Below, in pieces: positions 14,966 to 24,551 of a DNA stretch of 64,000 bases (positions are counted from its first letter, which is position 1; every line of letters begins with the position of its first letter). Source of the DNA: Pseudomonadota bacterium (lineage in GTDB: Bacteria > Pseudomonadota > Gammaproteobacteria > Steroidobacterales > MnTg04); NCBI GenBank assembly GCA_022572885.1, contig JACZVC010000019.1:1-64000 (forward strand), given 5' to 3'. A program made the position numbers and the translations under genes. The notes below the pieces were generated by a model. That model was not told the DNA's origin, did not search any database, and saw only the letters and a list, made by a program, of their open reading frames with translations.

Positions 14966-16251
14966 GGCTGAACCCCCGGGAAATTTACCAGGGTGGGAGT
15001 CGTCCCCAGCTCCTCGTCGATTCTGATGTAACGGTTGTACTTCGCCGCGTGCTCGCCCCCGGCGGGAGAACCGCACTTGTAAGCGTTGCAGCCCCAGCCG
15101 ACAATCAGGTCCGCCAGCGTGTCGTCCGGACTGTCGTAGGTCCGGCAGGATCCGATGGTGGCGAAGCCGTAGGCCTTGCATGTTTCCACAAACTGCCCGG
15201 TGCGTGTCACTGTACCCGCCATGTTCAGCTTGATCACGGCTGCGTTGACTGCGCCCCGCTCAGCCATCTCTTCCAGGCGGCGCAGATCACCGGCCAACAG
15301 ATCATCGCCTGCCACCAGAACATGCTTTCCGTACTGTTGCATCTGCTCCACGTAGAGATCGACATGATCCTCGAAAAACGAATCCTCCATGTAGAAAAGA
15401 TTGAAACGGTCCACCAGATCAGCCAGGTGGCGGGCATGCTCGGCTGGGGTTCGCTGTATGCCTTCCCGCACGTAGACGTAGACATGAGCTTCCTCGTCCC
15501 AAAGATCGGCCGCGCCCACATCCAGGCCAAGGCGAAACGAAATGTCCCGCGACTCGGCCACTTCATCGCAGGCCTGTTTGAGTACCTCCAGGCACGTGAT
15601 GTCGTCGAGTCCGGGCAACCAGCAATACTCCTCATCGCGACCGCCCGAATAGGCGGGATCGGCATCCTGCAGCAGCAATCCCACGCGGTGAAACACCTCG
15701 GACACGCGTTCCATTTCCTCGTAGGTCGATTGGCAGCCAACCGGCAAAATCACGTGGTCCTGAATGTCGGGGCAACGCCCTTTCCAACCCGCGTTCCCCA
15801 TGGTCGCTCCGCCGCCGATGATGTTGGGCATCTGGTGCGGAACCCCGATGACCCCATCACCGTGGATATGACGGTACAAGGGAATTCTAAGGCTTGCAGC
15901 AGCGGCCTTGGCCACCGCCATCGACGTCGCCTCGGCCGTATTACCGCCGATGTTGTCGAAACGGTCGCCGCCGTCAATTTGTAGAAAGAGATCATCGATT
16001 TCCTGCTGGGCAGCGGCGTCCATACTGATCAGGCGATCCCGTATCGTCGAATTGATCAGATCGATACTGCCCTGAACCCCGCCTTCGGGAAAATGCGTAA
16101 TCTCGTATTTTCCCGAACTCCTTGGATCGGAATACGACGGTGCCGCGCATACACAGGCCGCCTCAGTGGTAACGACGACTTCAAGTGAAGGTCGTGCACA
16201 GCCGTCAAAGATGCGCCTGGCTCGGATATCTTTAATGGTCGTCGCAGCCAT
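14962..16251 (-). CDS. Divergent enolase-family enzyme, probably not glycolytic
   Basis: A 429-residue protein with the full enolase fold, but changed at key positions. Metal ligands are kept (Asp of RLGLDVGAAD, Glu of YMEDSFFED, Asp of VAGDDLLAGD), as are the catalytic Lys of VIKLNMAGT and the Lys in NAYKCGSPAGGEHAAKYNR. However, the flexible loop GxSGASTG is replaced by APSYSDPRSSG, the His of GGEH is lost (IIGGGATM), DEGG becomes DEEY, and SHRSGE becomes SCRTYDS. These positions contact the substrate and its phosphate, so 2-phosphoglycerate is unlikely to be the substrate. Its neighbours suggest dehydration of an amino or hydroxy acid. Carboxyphosphonoenolpyruvate synthase is a precedent for a re-purposed enolase. 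Confidence 0.82.
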   Translation of the reverse strand: MAATTIKDIRARRIFDGCARPSLEVVVTTEAACVCAAPSYSDPRSSGKYEITHFPEGGVQGSIDLINSTIRDRLISMDAAAQQEIDDLFLQIDGGDRFDNIGGNTAEATSMAVAKAAAASLRIPLYRHIHGDGVIGVPHQMPNIIGGGATMGNAGWKGRCPDIQDHVILPVGCQSTYEEMERVSEVFHRVGLLLQDADPAYSGGRDEEYCWLPGLDDITCLEVLKQACDEVAESRDISFRLGLDVGAADLWDEEAHVYVYVREGIQRTPAEHARHLADLVDRFNLFYMEDSFFEDHVDLYVEQMQQYGKHVLVAGDDLLAGDLRRLEEMAERGAVNAAVIKLNMAGTVTRTGQFVETCKAYGFATIGSCRTYDSPDDTLADLIVGWGCNAYKCGSPAGGEHAAKYNRYIRIDEELGTTPTLVNFPGVQP

Positions 16252-16258
16252 TGCTTGC

Positions 16259-17587
16259 CTATCCGCGGGTCCTGACGCGATCGGTTTCCTCGCTCATATC
16301 CGGCTCACCCAATTGCCCCTCAGCGTGCGCCACCACGGTGGCAACTGTGGCGTCGCCGGTGACATTGGTGATCGTCCGTAGCATATCCAGAACCCGGTCC
16401 ACGCCCAGGATCAGGGCTATTCCGGCACTAGGTACGCCGACCGATTCCAGAATAATAACCAGCATAATAATGCCGGCGCCAGGAACCGCCGGTGTGCCAA
16501 TCGACGCCATGACGGCGGTAAGAACGATAGTCAACTGAGCGCCAAAACCCAGATCAATTCCCAGGCTTTGGGCGATGAAAACGGTGGCCACCGCCTGAAA
16601 CAGGGCAGTTCCATCCATGTTGACGGTGGCCCCCAGTGGCAGCACGAAGGCAGACACCTCTTCTGATACGCCAAGTTTTTGCTCGACCCGTTTCATCGTG
16701 ACCGGCAAAGTCGCGCCACTGGAACTGGTCGAGAACGCGACCAGTTGCGCCGGCGCGATTCCCTGTAAAAACGTTTTGAACCCGAGGGGCGTCCAGATTT
16801 TCAGCAAAATTCCGTAGATGACAGCGGTATGGAAAATCAGGCCACCGATGACCGCTATCATATAAAAACCCAATGCGCCAAGGAGTTGTGTGATTTGCGT
16901 GGGATCGTCACCCGCAACAGATGTGATGGTTCCCGCAAGCAACGCAAATACACCTAGCGGGGCTATCTTCATGATCAGTTCTACCAGCCGAATTACAACG
17001 TGGTTCAGACTGTCAAAGACATCGATCAGCGGTTTCGCCTTGTCGGGGGGCAACTGAATCAGACCAATACCAAAAAACAAGGCGATGATGACGACCTGCA
17101 GCATGTTGCGATTATTGGCTGCGGCAGCGAAAAAGTTCTCCGGGATGAGGTTGGCAAGCATAGCCAGGGGTCCGCGCTCGCGCACGGTCATGGCCGAGGC
17201 GTCGCGGTGCTCTATAACGACCGAATAGGTTTTTTGTAGCTCCAGTCGCATTTGCTCCGGTACCTGATCACCGGGCCGTATCAAATGCACTGCACCCAAG
17301 CCGATTATGGCTGCTATGGCTGTCGTCGCGATATATATCGCAATGGTCCTGCCACCGATCCGTGAAAGTTTCCCGATGTCGCCAAGAGAGGCGACTCCCG
17401 TCACCAGGGAACCGAGAATCAATGGAACGCCAATCAGCTTCAGAGCGTTTATGAAAATCGTGCCGAACGGGGTAATCCAGTCAGCCGTGAAATAACCCCA
17501 GCCGCTAGCGGCTGCAATCACTCCATAGATGATCCCCAGCACCAGGCCGATGATGATTTGCCAGTGCAACCTGTTGTACCAGGCCAT
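16259..17587 (-). CDS. Na+/H+-dicarboxylate or amino-acid symporter (DAACS family)
   Basis: A 442-residue inner-membrane transporter of the glutamate/dicarboxylate symporter family. Signature segments are the serine-rich hairpin FSTSSSGATLPVT, the MDGTA motif (ATVNMDGTALFQ) and DRVLDMLRTITNVTGD near the C-terminus. The start is ATG 17587 with GAGG seven bases upstream; a longer frame to 17755 only translates the upstream tandem repeat. It is first in the reverse-strand group and seven bases before the enolase-like gene, so it probably imports the substrate of that pathway. Confidence 0.88.
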   Translation of the reverse strand: MAWYNRLHWQIIIGLVLGIIYGVIAAASGWGYFTADWITPFGTIFINALKLIGVPLILGSLVTGVASLGDIGKLSRIGGRTIAIYIATTAIAAIIGLGAVHLIRPGDQVPEQMRLELQKTYSVVIEHRDASAMTVRERGPLAMLANLIPENFFAAAANNRNMLQVVIIALFFGIGLIQLPPDKAKPLIDVFDSLNHVVIRLVELIMKIAPLGVFALLAGTITSVAGDDPTQITQLLGALGFYMIAVIGGLIFHTAVIYGILLKIWTPLGFKTFLQGIAPAQLVAFSTSSSGATLPVTMKRVEQKLGVSEEVSAFVLPLGATVNMDGTALFQAVATVFIAQSLGIDLGFGAQLTIVLTAVMASIGTPAVPGAGIIMLVIILESVGVPSAGIALILGVDRVLDMLRTITNVTGDATVATVVAHAEGQLGEPDMSEETDRVRTRG

Positions 17588-17669
17588 CGGTCCTCGCCCC
17601 CCTGAATTTAGCAAACGGGGCCAAAGTAGCAAATAACTGACCTGTGCGATATGGCCAGCACCACTGGGC

Positions 17670-17723
17670 GGGAAAAACAAAGTGGGAAAAACAAAGTGGG
17701 AAAAACAAAGTGGGAAAAACAAA
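17670..17723. repeat. Four tandem copies of a 14-bp unit
   Basis: The unit GGGAAAAACAAAGT starts at 17670, 17684, 17698 and 17712; the last copy ends in GG instead of GT. The copies are otherwise identical, indicating recent slippage or selection. It lies 80 bases upstream of the symporter start, within its likely promoter or leader. Confidence 0.9.
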
Positions 17724-17819
17724 GGACATCCACCCAAAAGGAAAATAAAGGACATCCACAGACTTTCTGCATCGATGATGCAAAAAGACCGTTATTTTTG
17801 TCCTAGATTGTGGATGTCC
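17724..17819. repeat. REP-like palindromic element built on GGACATCCAC
   Basis: GGACATCCAC occurs directly at 17724-17733 and 17750-17759, and inverted (GTGGATGTCC) at 17810-17819. The inner pair forms an 11-bp stem enclosing a second hairpin, TGCATC-GAT-GATGCA (17768-17782). Such nested palindromes are typical of REP/BIME elements mobilised by RAYT transposases in gammaproteobacteria. No transposase is in this window. Confidence 0.6.
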
Positions 17820-17978
17820 TGGCTTTTTACTGGCTTTTTAGTGCTGAGGTAATTGCCAAGATAATGGTGCCGGCGCCGATTCGTGAGACCGTTTCGTGTT
17901 ACAAACGGCCGCCATTTAGGCTATAGATGTACGGTCGGATTGAAAGCCGGCCACCCCCTGTTTGCGGGAGACGGATCA

Positions 17979-19082
17979 ATGAAGCTACGTTACAAAGTCG
18001 CGGGAGGTATCCTGATTGTCCTGGCGGTCGCGATATCGTCACTGGCCCTTGTTCTGAGCCACAACTCCGCCTGCGGACCGGCGCCGGCGGTCTCCGATGA
18101 CACGGAGCTGATGAAAGCCATTGTCTATCGTTGCTATGGTTCACCCGATGTGCTCGAGTTTGAAGACGTCCAAAAACCGACGCCTGCGGACGATGAGGTT
18201 CTGGTAAAGATCCACGCAGCTGCCGTCAATCCACTTGACTGGCACTTCATGAGAGGCTCCCCATACATCATGCGGCTAATGTCCGGTCTGGGCGCACCAA
18301 ATAACACGAGCATGGGAGTCGACTTTGCGGGGACGGTCGAGGCAGTCGGCAGAAACGTCAAGCGGTTTAAGCCGGGAGATGAGGTATTTGGCGGCAGTAG
18401 CGGAGCTTTCGCCGAGTATGTAATTGTTCGTGAGGACCGGGCACTGGTTCTGAAACCGGCCAACATGACATTTGCGCAGTCGGCTACAGTAGCTATAGCG
18501 GGGATTACCGCACTTCAGGCTCTTCGTGACAAGGGAAGAATAAAGCCGGGTCAGAGAGTCTTGATTAACGGCGCGTCGGGCGGCGTGGGGACGTTCGCGG
18601 TGCAGATCGCCAAGTCATTCGGTGCCGAGGTGACCGGCGTATGCAGCACACGGAATGTGGAAATGGTTCGCTCGATCGGCGCCGATCATGTCATCGATTA
18701 CACCCGGGAGGACTACACCAAAAGTGGGCAACGTTACGACCTGATCATCGATAATGTTGGCAATCACTCGCTGTTAGCGAACAGGCGGGTTCTTGATCCC
18801 GACGGCATTTTCGTCATCGTCGGAGGACCAAAAGGTAATTGGCTAACGCCTTTTTTGAGTCCGATCAAGGCGCTTATGGTGTCACCGTTCGTGGGCCAGG
18901 AATTCGTCATGATTCTGGCGCAACTTCGCCAGGATGACCTAGCCATCCTGGCTGACCTCATGCAGGCCGGCAAAGTGACGCCAGTCATCGACCGACGTTA
19001 CCGATTGAGTGAGGTTCCGGCGGCGATCCGGTATTCGGAAGAAGGACACGCTCGAGGAAAAATAGTAATCGATTTGGAATAG
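17979..19082 (+). CDS. Membrane-anchored MDR-family NADPH:quinone-type oxidoreductase
   Basis: A 367-residue zinc-independent medium-chain reductase. After an N-terminal membrane anchor (about 8-28) come MKAIVYRCYGSPDVLEFEDV, AAAVNPLDW, MGVDFAGTVEAVG and the cofactor motif INGASGGVGTFAVQIAK. Most relatives are soluble; the anchor with ALVLSHNSACG is unusual and could place the enzyme at the membrane. ATG 17979 has GGGAG eight bases upstream; a longer frame to 17883 is not favoured. Substrate unknown. Confidence 0.82.
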   Translation: MKLRYKVAGGILIVLAVAISSLALVLSHNSACGPAPAVSDDTELMKAIVYRCYGSPDVLEFEDVQKPTPADDEVLVKIHAAAVNPLDWHFMRGSPYIMRLMSGLGAPNNTSMGVDFAGTVEAVGRNVKRFKPGDEVFGGSSGAFAEYVIVREDRALVLKPANMTFAQSATVAIAGITALQALRDKGRIKPGQRVLINGASGGVGTFAVQIAKSFGAEVTGVCSTRNVEMVRSIGADHVIDYTREDYTKSGQRYDLIIDNVGNHSLLANRRVLDPDGIFVIVGGPKGNWLTPFLSPIKALMVSPFVGQEFVMILAQLRQDDLAILADLMQAGKVTPVIDRRYRLSEVPAAIRYSEEGHARGKIVIDLE

Positions 19083-19184
19083 AACCGCGCCGAACAGCGG
19101 TCGCCATCCATCGACGCAGCGCTTTTTGCTCCAGGCATCTGTTGCGCATAAGCTGTTTCGAAATCATGCCAGGAGGACGCTAGA

Positions 19185-20570
19185 ATGGGACCCGTGGTCA
19201 AGACTCTTTTCGCAACACTCATCATCTTATCTGCCACCATATCTGGTGCCAATGCGCAGGACAGGACGGCTCTGGTAGGGGGTCGCCTGATCGATGGCTA
19301 TGGTCATGCGCCGATCCAGAACAGCGTTATCCTGATTGAAGATGATACGATCGTAAAGGTTGGGACGGTAGACACGCTGCCAGTGCCTGATGGCTATAAA
19401 ATCATCTCGACAGACGGCATGGATGTTTTGCCGGGCTTGTGGGAAAGCCACGCGCATCTCATGCTTAGCGGCCATGCCGACTATCCTCACTGGCAGGCAA
19501 CTTATCTTGATCGGTTGGCAGATGAAATCATGCCCGCTACGGCAAGCCATCTTTTATTGGCCGGCGTGACATCGGCCCGTGACCTGGGGGCGCCACTCGA
19601 GCCGTCAAAATCAGTCAAGGAGCGGATCGATCGCGGTGAAATACCGGGGCCGCGCCTTTTTATGTCTGGACCGTTCCTGCAGGCAGAAGTTGAGGACTGG
19701 CAAGACGCGTATCGCTGGTCGGTGCGCTCCGTGGCGGATGCGCGGGCAAAAGTTGCGAAGCTGGATGATGCCGGCATGGTCATCGTGAAGTTGATCGATC
19801 AGGACAAACTCCCGCGAAAGGTCGCCAAGGCAATTGTCGATGAAGCCCATGCTCGCGGAATGAAGGTTGTCGGGCATGCTCACCGCCCGAATGAAATCCG
19901 TGTCGGCTTGGAGATCGGCATCGATAATTTCGAACACACGGGGTTGACTACAGCGCCTGAATATCCGCCTGATATCATGGCGGCCCTGAAAGAGCGTACA
20001 GCCACGGGCCGTATCGCCGGGGGACCTCTCTACTGGACGCCGACGGTCGAAGGCCTGTGGAATTTCGACCGCACGGTCGCGAACCCGGAAAAACTTGATG
20101 ATGATTGTTGGGAGCGCGGCCTCAAGGAAGATACGATCGCCGATATTCGCGCATCCATCGCCAATCCGGGACAGCTCGGCTATACACGCCTGACGCCGTT
20201 GCGCAAACCAACACTGAAAAGAAAAATTGCCCAGCTACGCGAAGCAGGGGTGGTGTTCCTGGTGGGTACCGACAGCGGTATCCCAATGAAATTTCACTGT
20301 CAGTCTACGTGGAATGAGATGGATGTTCTGGTCCGCGTCATGGGCATGCCGGTCATGGATGTGATCCGCGCGGCGGTTTACTGGCCTGCCGTTATGATGG
20401 GCGTTGAAGATGAACTGGGTACCGTATCTGCGGGCAAGAAAGCTGACATCATTGCTGTGCGTGGAGACGTGTTGGAATATATCAATCTGCTCCAGCATGT
20501 GGAATTCGTGATGAAGGGCGGGGTGGTTTACAAACAGGACGGCAAGCCGGTTGAGGAAAACCTGAATTGA
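19185..20570 (+). CDS. Exported amidohydrolase-family protein
   Basis: A 461-residue metal-dependent hydrolase with a Sec signal (about 1-24, ending NANA/QD). Ligand motifs are WESHAHLML, the likely carboxylated Lys of MVIVKLID, HAH of VVGHAHRP, EHTG and Asp of VGTDSGIP. The C-terminal GKKADIIAVRGD is typical of the imidazolonepropionase/prolidase-like subgroup. Substrate unknown. The stop overlaps the start of the acyltransferase gene, so the pair is likely co-transcribed. Confidence 0.85.
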   Translation: MGPVVKTLFATLIILSATISGANAQDRTALVGGRLIDGYGHAPIQNSVILIEDDTIVKVGTVDTLPVPDGYKIISTDGMDVLPGLWESHAHLMLSGHADYPHWQATYLDRLADEIMPATASHLLLAGVTSARDLGAPLEPSKSVKERIDRGEIPGPRLFMSGPFLQAEVEDWQDAYRWSVRSVADARAKVAKLDDAGMVIVKLIDQDKLPRKVAKAIVDEAHARGMKVVGHAHRPNEIRVGLEIGIDNFEHTGLTTAPEYPPDIMAALKERTATGRIAGGPLYWTPTVEGLWNFDRTVANPEKLDDDCWERGLKEDTIADIRASIANPGQLGYTRLTPLRKPTLKRKIAQLREAGVVFLVGTDSGIPMKFHCQSTWNEMDVLVRVMGMPVMDVIRAAVYWPAVMMGVEDELGTVSAGKKADIIAVRGDVLEYINLLQHVEFVMKGGVVYKQDGKPVEENLN

Positions 20571-21868
20571 GCATCTGGTCACAGGCCCAAGACATGGCCG
20601 CGCAAACGCCTGACGAGCGAAATCGTTATGTCGATTTTCTTCGCGCCGTGTCGATCCTGGCGGTCATCACTGGCCATTGGTTGATCGTTGCTCTGTATTA
20701 CCAGGACGGTACGCTGACCCCGGGTACTCTCCTGACGATTCAACCGGAAACGCAGTGGCTGACCTGGTTGTTCCAGGTAATGCCGATATTTTTCATCGTC
20801 GGTGGTTACGCCAATGCCGTCTCGCTGGAAAGTGCGCGCCGGCGTGGGGTCGGTTATGCAGGCTGGCTGGCTGCGCGTCTGAATCGACTGGTTACCCCGC
20901 TGCTTGCCTTGTTGCTGGGCTGGGCAATATTCGCCGTACTCTTGTATTTCTGGGACGTCAGTGGTGGTGTCATTGCCCTGGCGTCGCGAGCCGCGCTGAT
21001 ACCGATTTGGTTTCTGGCCATCTACATCATGGTTGTCGTGCTCGCTCCGGCAACATACAAAGCGTGGCGGCGGTGGGGTTTCGCGTCGTTCTGGGTTTTC
21101 GCGGCTGGCGGGGCGCTGGTCGATATCGCTTTTTTTGCGGCGGACCTTCGTTGGGCGGGCTGGAGTAACTATTTCTGGATCTGGCTCTCTGTGCACCATC
21201 TGGGCTACGCATGGCGGGACGGCCGTATGGGAAGTCCGGCGCGGCTCATGTCTTACTCGGCGCTGGGCTTGCTGGCGCTCGTGTTGCTGGTTTTTGCGGG
21301 GCCATATCCTCTCGCCATGGTGGGATCGCCGGATGAAGGGCTGAGCAACACGGCCCCGCCGAAAATTACTTTGCTGGCGCTGGCTGTTTTTCAGTTTGGT
21401 TTGCTGTTGGCTGTCGAAAAACCGATGCGGCGCATGTTATCCGGTCTGCGTGTCTGGGCAGCGACGGTTTTGATCAACAGCATGATCATGACGATCTATC
21501 TCTGGCATCTGACGGTTATGGTGATCATTGTTTCGCTGGCCTACCTGGCCGGAGGCCTGGGATTGGGATTCGAACCCGGGAGTTCCGAGTGGTGGCTTAC
21601 CCGTCCGCTCTGGGTAGCCGTTCTTTATGCGGTGTTATTGCCGGTGGCCTTGCTGATGGCGCCATTGGAGAGGCGTGCGCGCCCGCCCGATGCTGCTGTC
21701 CCGGCTGCGGCGAGGCAGGTCGGTGGTGCGGTACTTATATGCCTGGGCGTCGCGCTGCTTGCTCTTTTCGGGTTCGGCAATGCTCCGTTGCCGGGGCTTG
21801 ATATCGCTGCGTTCCTAATGGTTGTTGCGGGTGCTTCGATCAGTGGTTTGTTGCCGGGGTTCAAGTGA
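20567..21868 (+). CDS. Acyltransferase family 3 membrane protein
   Basis: A 433-residue polytopic protein with RYVDFLRAVSILAVITGHW at the start and QVMPIFFIVGGYANA. This is the family-3 acyltransferase/OatA-type pattern with an R/H pair near the first helix, followed by about ten membrane spans. Such proteins O-acylate sugars, peptides or lipids. The TTG at 20567 overlaps the previous stop (TTGA) and is kept because of coupling; ATG 20594 is the alternative. Confidence 0.82.
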   Translation: MSIWSQAQDMAAQTPDERNRYVDFLRAVSILAVITGHWLIVALYYQDGTLTPGTLLTIQPETQWLTWLFQVMPIFFIVGGYANAVSLESARRRGVGYAGWLAARLNRLVTPLLALLLGWAIFAVLLYFWDVSGGVIALASRAALIPIWFLAIYIMVVVLAPATYKAWRRWGFASFWVFAAGGALVDIAFFAADLRWAGWSNYFWIWLSVHHLGYAWRDGRMGSPARLMSYSALGLLALVLLVFAGPYPLAMVGSPDEGLSNTAPPKITLLALAVFQFGLLLAVEKPMRRMLSGLRVWAATVLINSMIMTIYLWHLTVMVIIVSLAYLAGGLGLGFEPGSSEWWLTRPLWVAVLYAVLLPVALLMAPLERRARPPDAAVPAAARQVGGAVLICLGVALLALFGFGNAPLPGLDIAAFLMVVAGASISGLLPGFK

Positions 21869-21910
21869 AATCAAAATGATCGGGACGTCTTGGGCATCTT
21901 CGTAAACCGG

Positions 21911-23428
21911 CTACAAGATCGGGTCTATCGGGAGCAGCTTCAAAAGTCTCAGCTTGAATCGCGTGCCGCGACTAACTTCTTTGTCCGGATTAAAACTGGC
22001 CGTCGTTCTCCAGCTGTTCTCCGGCCTGATGTCTCTTTCGATACTTTTCGTCAGCTGCTCACCTAATTGTAGATTGTCGACCAGCACGCCAACTTCGGTG
22101 TTCAAATTTGCGGAACGCGGATCGAGATTGAAAGTACCGATAAACACCTTGCTATCGTCGATCACCATACTCTTGGCATGCAGCGCGAAAATGGGGTTCT
22201 TGTGCGCCAGTTGCGGATAGCGCTCGATCAATTCAACCTGGATTTGCGGGTGGGGTTTGTACTCGTATAACTCGATTCCTGCATCGAGCAATTTGTTTCT
22301 TTGCTTATGGTAGCCGCTGAAGGCTTCCAGGTTGTCGGTAGACGCCAGCGAGTTCGTAGAAATACGAATTCTTACGCCGCGCTCATGCAGGTCAGCAAAT
22401 AACTCGATGCCATCTTTAGGCAGGATCAGGTACGGGGATTGAATCAGTATTGAATGTCTTGCGTCTTTTATCGCGGCAATCAGCGCCTGCGTTGACGTAC
22501 CGCCACCCGCCAAGCCGGATTCTCCGGTATTTTTTCCCGGTTTGTCGCTGATGAATCTGGCCTCTTCCCAAACCATCGCCTGCAACATTTTGGGGAAATA
22601 TCTTGGCATCTCTTCAATCGCGGTTCGTATCGCAGGTTCAAAATTCCGCGGATCGCTGGCATATGCATGAAGTTCCTCGTACCAGAGATGCGCTTCCTCT
22701 GCAGATGGCAGGGCGTCCCGGTCTCCCAGTAGCTGTGCAACCGGCACCGCCAGGGAACTTTCCCAGAATTCATTGAAGTTGGCGCTCATATCCTGAACAG
22801 CGGGTCCCAGGAGCAAGATATCCCGATCACGAAAGTTGTACTCCTGATCGAAATCAAAATATTCGTCAGCCATGTTGCGGCCGCCGGTAATGCCAGCCAG
22901 GCCGTCAAATATCGCAGTCTTGTCATGCATGCGTTGGTTGGTTTCACGGAAATCAACGACTAAATTTGCGATGCGGCGGAAAAAGGAGATCCCGACCGTG
23001 TACTTCGGGTTGTAAATTCGAATGTGGACCTGCGGGTGAGCAGCAAGCAGCAGCAGTGTTTTGTCTTCAGCATCAATCAGAAAATCGTCGACCAGGACCC
23101 GTACCGTTACTCCGCGTTCAGCCGCTCGCAACAGCATTTCAGCCGCAAGTGTCCCGATATTGTCAGTGCTCCATATGAAGTACTGAATGTCGATCGTTTT
23201 TTCGGCATGCTGCGCCAGCCACGCACGGCCCATTAATGCTTCCTCGCCCTTTTCGAGTATATAAATACCCGTCTTTTCCCTCATCAGCTCGGTGCATGCT
23301 TCGCAGTTGACATCGACCCAGTCCCTTAACGGCTGACTTGAAACATTTACCGGGAAAAGCAACAGCAACGAGAAGCTCGCCACGCAGGCGCGAAGGTGCT
23401 GCAGAATGTAGAAAGCGGGTAACTTCAT
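21911..23428 (-). CDS. Phospholipase D-family protein, ClsC-type cardiolipin synthase
   Basis: A 505-residue protein with an N-terminal signal or anchor (about 12-31) and two HKD motifs: MHDKTAIFDGLAGITGGRN near residue 170, and LHAKSMVIDDSKVFIGTFNLDPRS near residue 415. The segment IDIQYFIWSTDNIG and the spacing fit ClsC/YmdC-type enzymes, which make cardiolipin from phosphatidylglycerol and phosphatidylethanolamine. It may act in the periplasm. AAGGAG lies 12 bases before the ATG. Confidence 0.85.
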   Translation of the reverse strand: MKLPAFYILQHLRACVASFSLLLLFPVNVSSQPLRDWVDVNCEACTELMREKTGIYILEKGEEALMGRAWLAQHAEKTIDIQYFIWSTDNIGTLAAEMLLRAAERGVTVRVLVDDFLIDAEDKTLLLLAAHPQVHIRIYNPKYTVGISFFRRIANLVVDFRETNQRMHDKTAIFDGLAGITGGRNMADEYFDFDQEYNFRDRDILLLGPAVQDMSANFNEFWESSLAVPVAQLLGDRDALPSAEEAHLWYEELHAYASDPRNFEPAIRTAIEEMPRYFPKMLQAMVWEEARFISDKPGKNTGESGLAGGGTSTQALIAAIKDARHSILIQSPYLILPKDGIELFADLHERGVRIRISTNSLASTDNLEAFSGYHKQRNKLLDAGIELYEYKPHPQIQVELIERYPQLAHKNPIFALHAKSMVIDDSKVFIGTFNLDPRSANLNTEVGVLVDNLQLGEQLTKSIERDIRPENSWRTTASFNPDKEVSRGTRFKLRLLKLLPIDPIL

Positions 23429-23640
23429 GGTAATGCGAGAGCTCCTTTTCGGTCAGGTCCGATATTACTGCAGTACGACCACCCGGTCGTGTGAAACCGA
23501 GTGTCGACATCGGTTGGTAACAGGTCTGACGCCAGCCCGCCAACAGGCAAAGTCCACGCCGTCTGCTATATTGAACAAATAAGCCGAAAAAAGAAAACTG
23601 CAATTAAATGCTCGGGCATCCTGTTTTGAGGGGGAGATAA

Positions 23641-24291
23641 ATGTCAGCAAGTGAAAAAATCTTCGCCGCGGTTACGGCAGACAATCGGGGCGGATTTCAG
23701 GCGCTGATAGCTAAAGACCCATCCCTTGTCCAGGTCAGGAACGAACAGGGCTTGTCCTTGCTGATGTGGATGCTTTATCAGCAAAGGGCCAACTGGCTGG
23801 ACGAGATCAGACCGCTGCTCGGGGAACTCGATTTTTTCGAAGCGGCAGCCATCGGCGATGTGGTACGGATAAAAAACCTGCTCGACGAGCAACCCGACCC
23901 GGTAAACACGGTTGCGCCGGATGGGTTTCAGGCTCTGGGGCTGGCCTCCTTTTTTGCTCAACCGGCAGTCGTCGCAGTACTGATTGCGGCGGGCGCCGAT
24001 GTCAATTACCAGGCGCCGGGTAACCGGCTTGCCGCACTGCATGGTGCCGTGGCCGGCAAATGCGCAGCCAGCGCCAGGCATCTGCTGGCCGCTGGCGCCA
24101 ACATCGATGCCCAACAGCAGGGTGGCTATACCGCCTTGATGGCCGCTGCGGCAAATGGCTTGATCGAAATACTCAAGCTGTTGCTCGAGCACGACGCCGA
24201 CCCCGCGATCACCGACGACCAGGGCAATACCGCCCGCGACCAGGCTTTGCAAAAAGGTCAGCATGGAATGGCGGATTTGCTGCCGGTCTGA
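23641..24291 (+). CDS. Ankyrin-repeat protein
   Basis: A 216-residue protein with no signal sequence and four or five ankyrin repeats. The clearest are GFQALGLASFFAQPAVVAVLIAAGADVN, LAALHGAVAGKCAASARHLLAAGANID and YTALMAAAANGLIEILKLLLEHDADP. It is probably a protein-binding adaptor; partner unknown. GGGGGAG lies about five bases before the ATG. It stands alone between the phospholipase D and RND genes. Confidence 0.85.
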   Translation: MSASEKIFAAVTADNRGGFQALIAKDPSLVQVRNEQGLSLLMWMLYQQRANWLDEIRPLLGELDFFEAAAIGDVVRIKNLLDEQPDPVNTVAPDGFQALGLASFFAQPAVVAVLIAAGADVNYQAPGNRLAALHGAVAGKCAASARHLLAAGANIDAQQQGGYTALMAAAANGLIEILKLLLEHDADPAITDDQGNTARDQALQKGQHGMADLLPV

Positions 24292-24551
24292 AATGTTCGA
24301 AAACCGTCATTTTCTTTTTTCAGTTCATCGCTTCGCCGCTGATGTTGTTGGCATCGGTACGACAGGACGTGCATGGTGATCGACAGTGCGTTTTCCTCTA
24401 CCCACATTCGCCCGAGCCTTTGCGACCAGTGGTTTTGTCACTGCGCCAACTCACACCAAAGCCTCGCCGGACTCAAGTAAGGTAACATCCAGGATCATGC
24501 CGCCGGCAACGGAACTTGAAAACCGGGAATCGAACAGAAACCAGACTACCC

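Larger units (their letters stand above)
17588..17978. other. Repeat-rich region between divergent genes
   Basis: About 390 bases hold the tandem repeat and palindromic element listed separately, plus a short AT-rich stretch (about 17790-17850). Both the symporter and the MDR reductase promoters must lie here, but no confident -35/-10 pair could be chosen. Confidence 0.5.

Noticed and set aside
13967-15181. Long start for the ornithine cyclodeaminase-like gene
   Set aside because: The extra N-terminus is enolase-like gene sequence in another frame; ATG 14965 gives the family start.
15049-15984. 311-codon frame opposite the enolase-like gene
   Set aside because: Antisense shadow; the minus-strand frame has clear enolase motifs.
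16259-17755. Extended start of the symporter reading repeated FVFPTLFFP-like sequence
   Set aside because: That sequence is the translated tandem repeat; ATG 17587 has a proper binding site.
17670-17819. Repeats as a CRISPR array
   Set aside because: Units are 14 bp with no spacers, and no cas genes are near.
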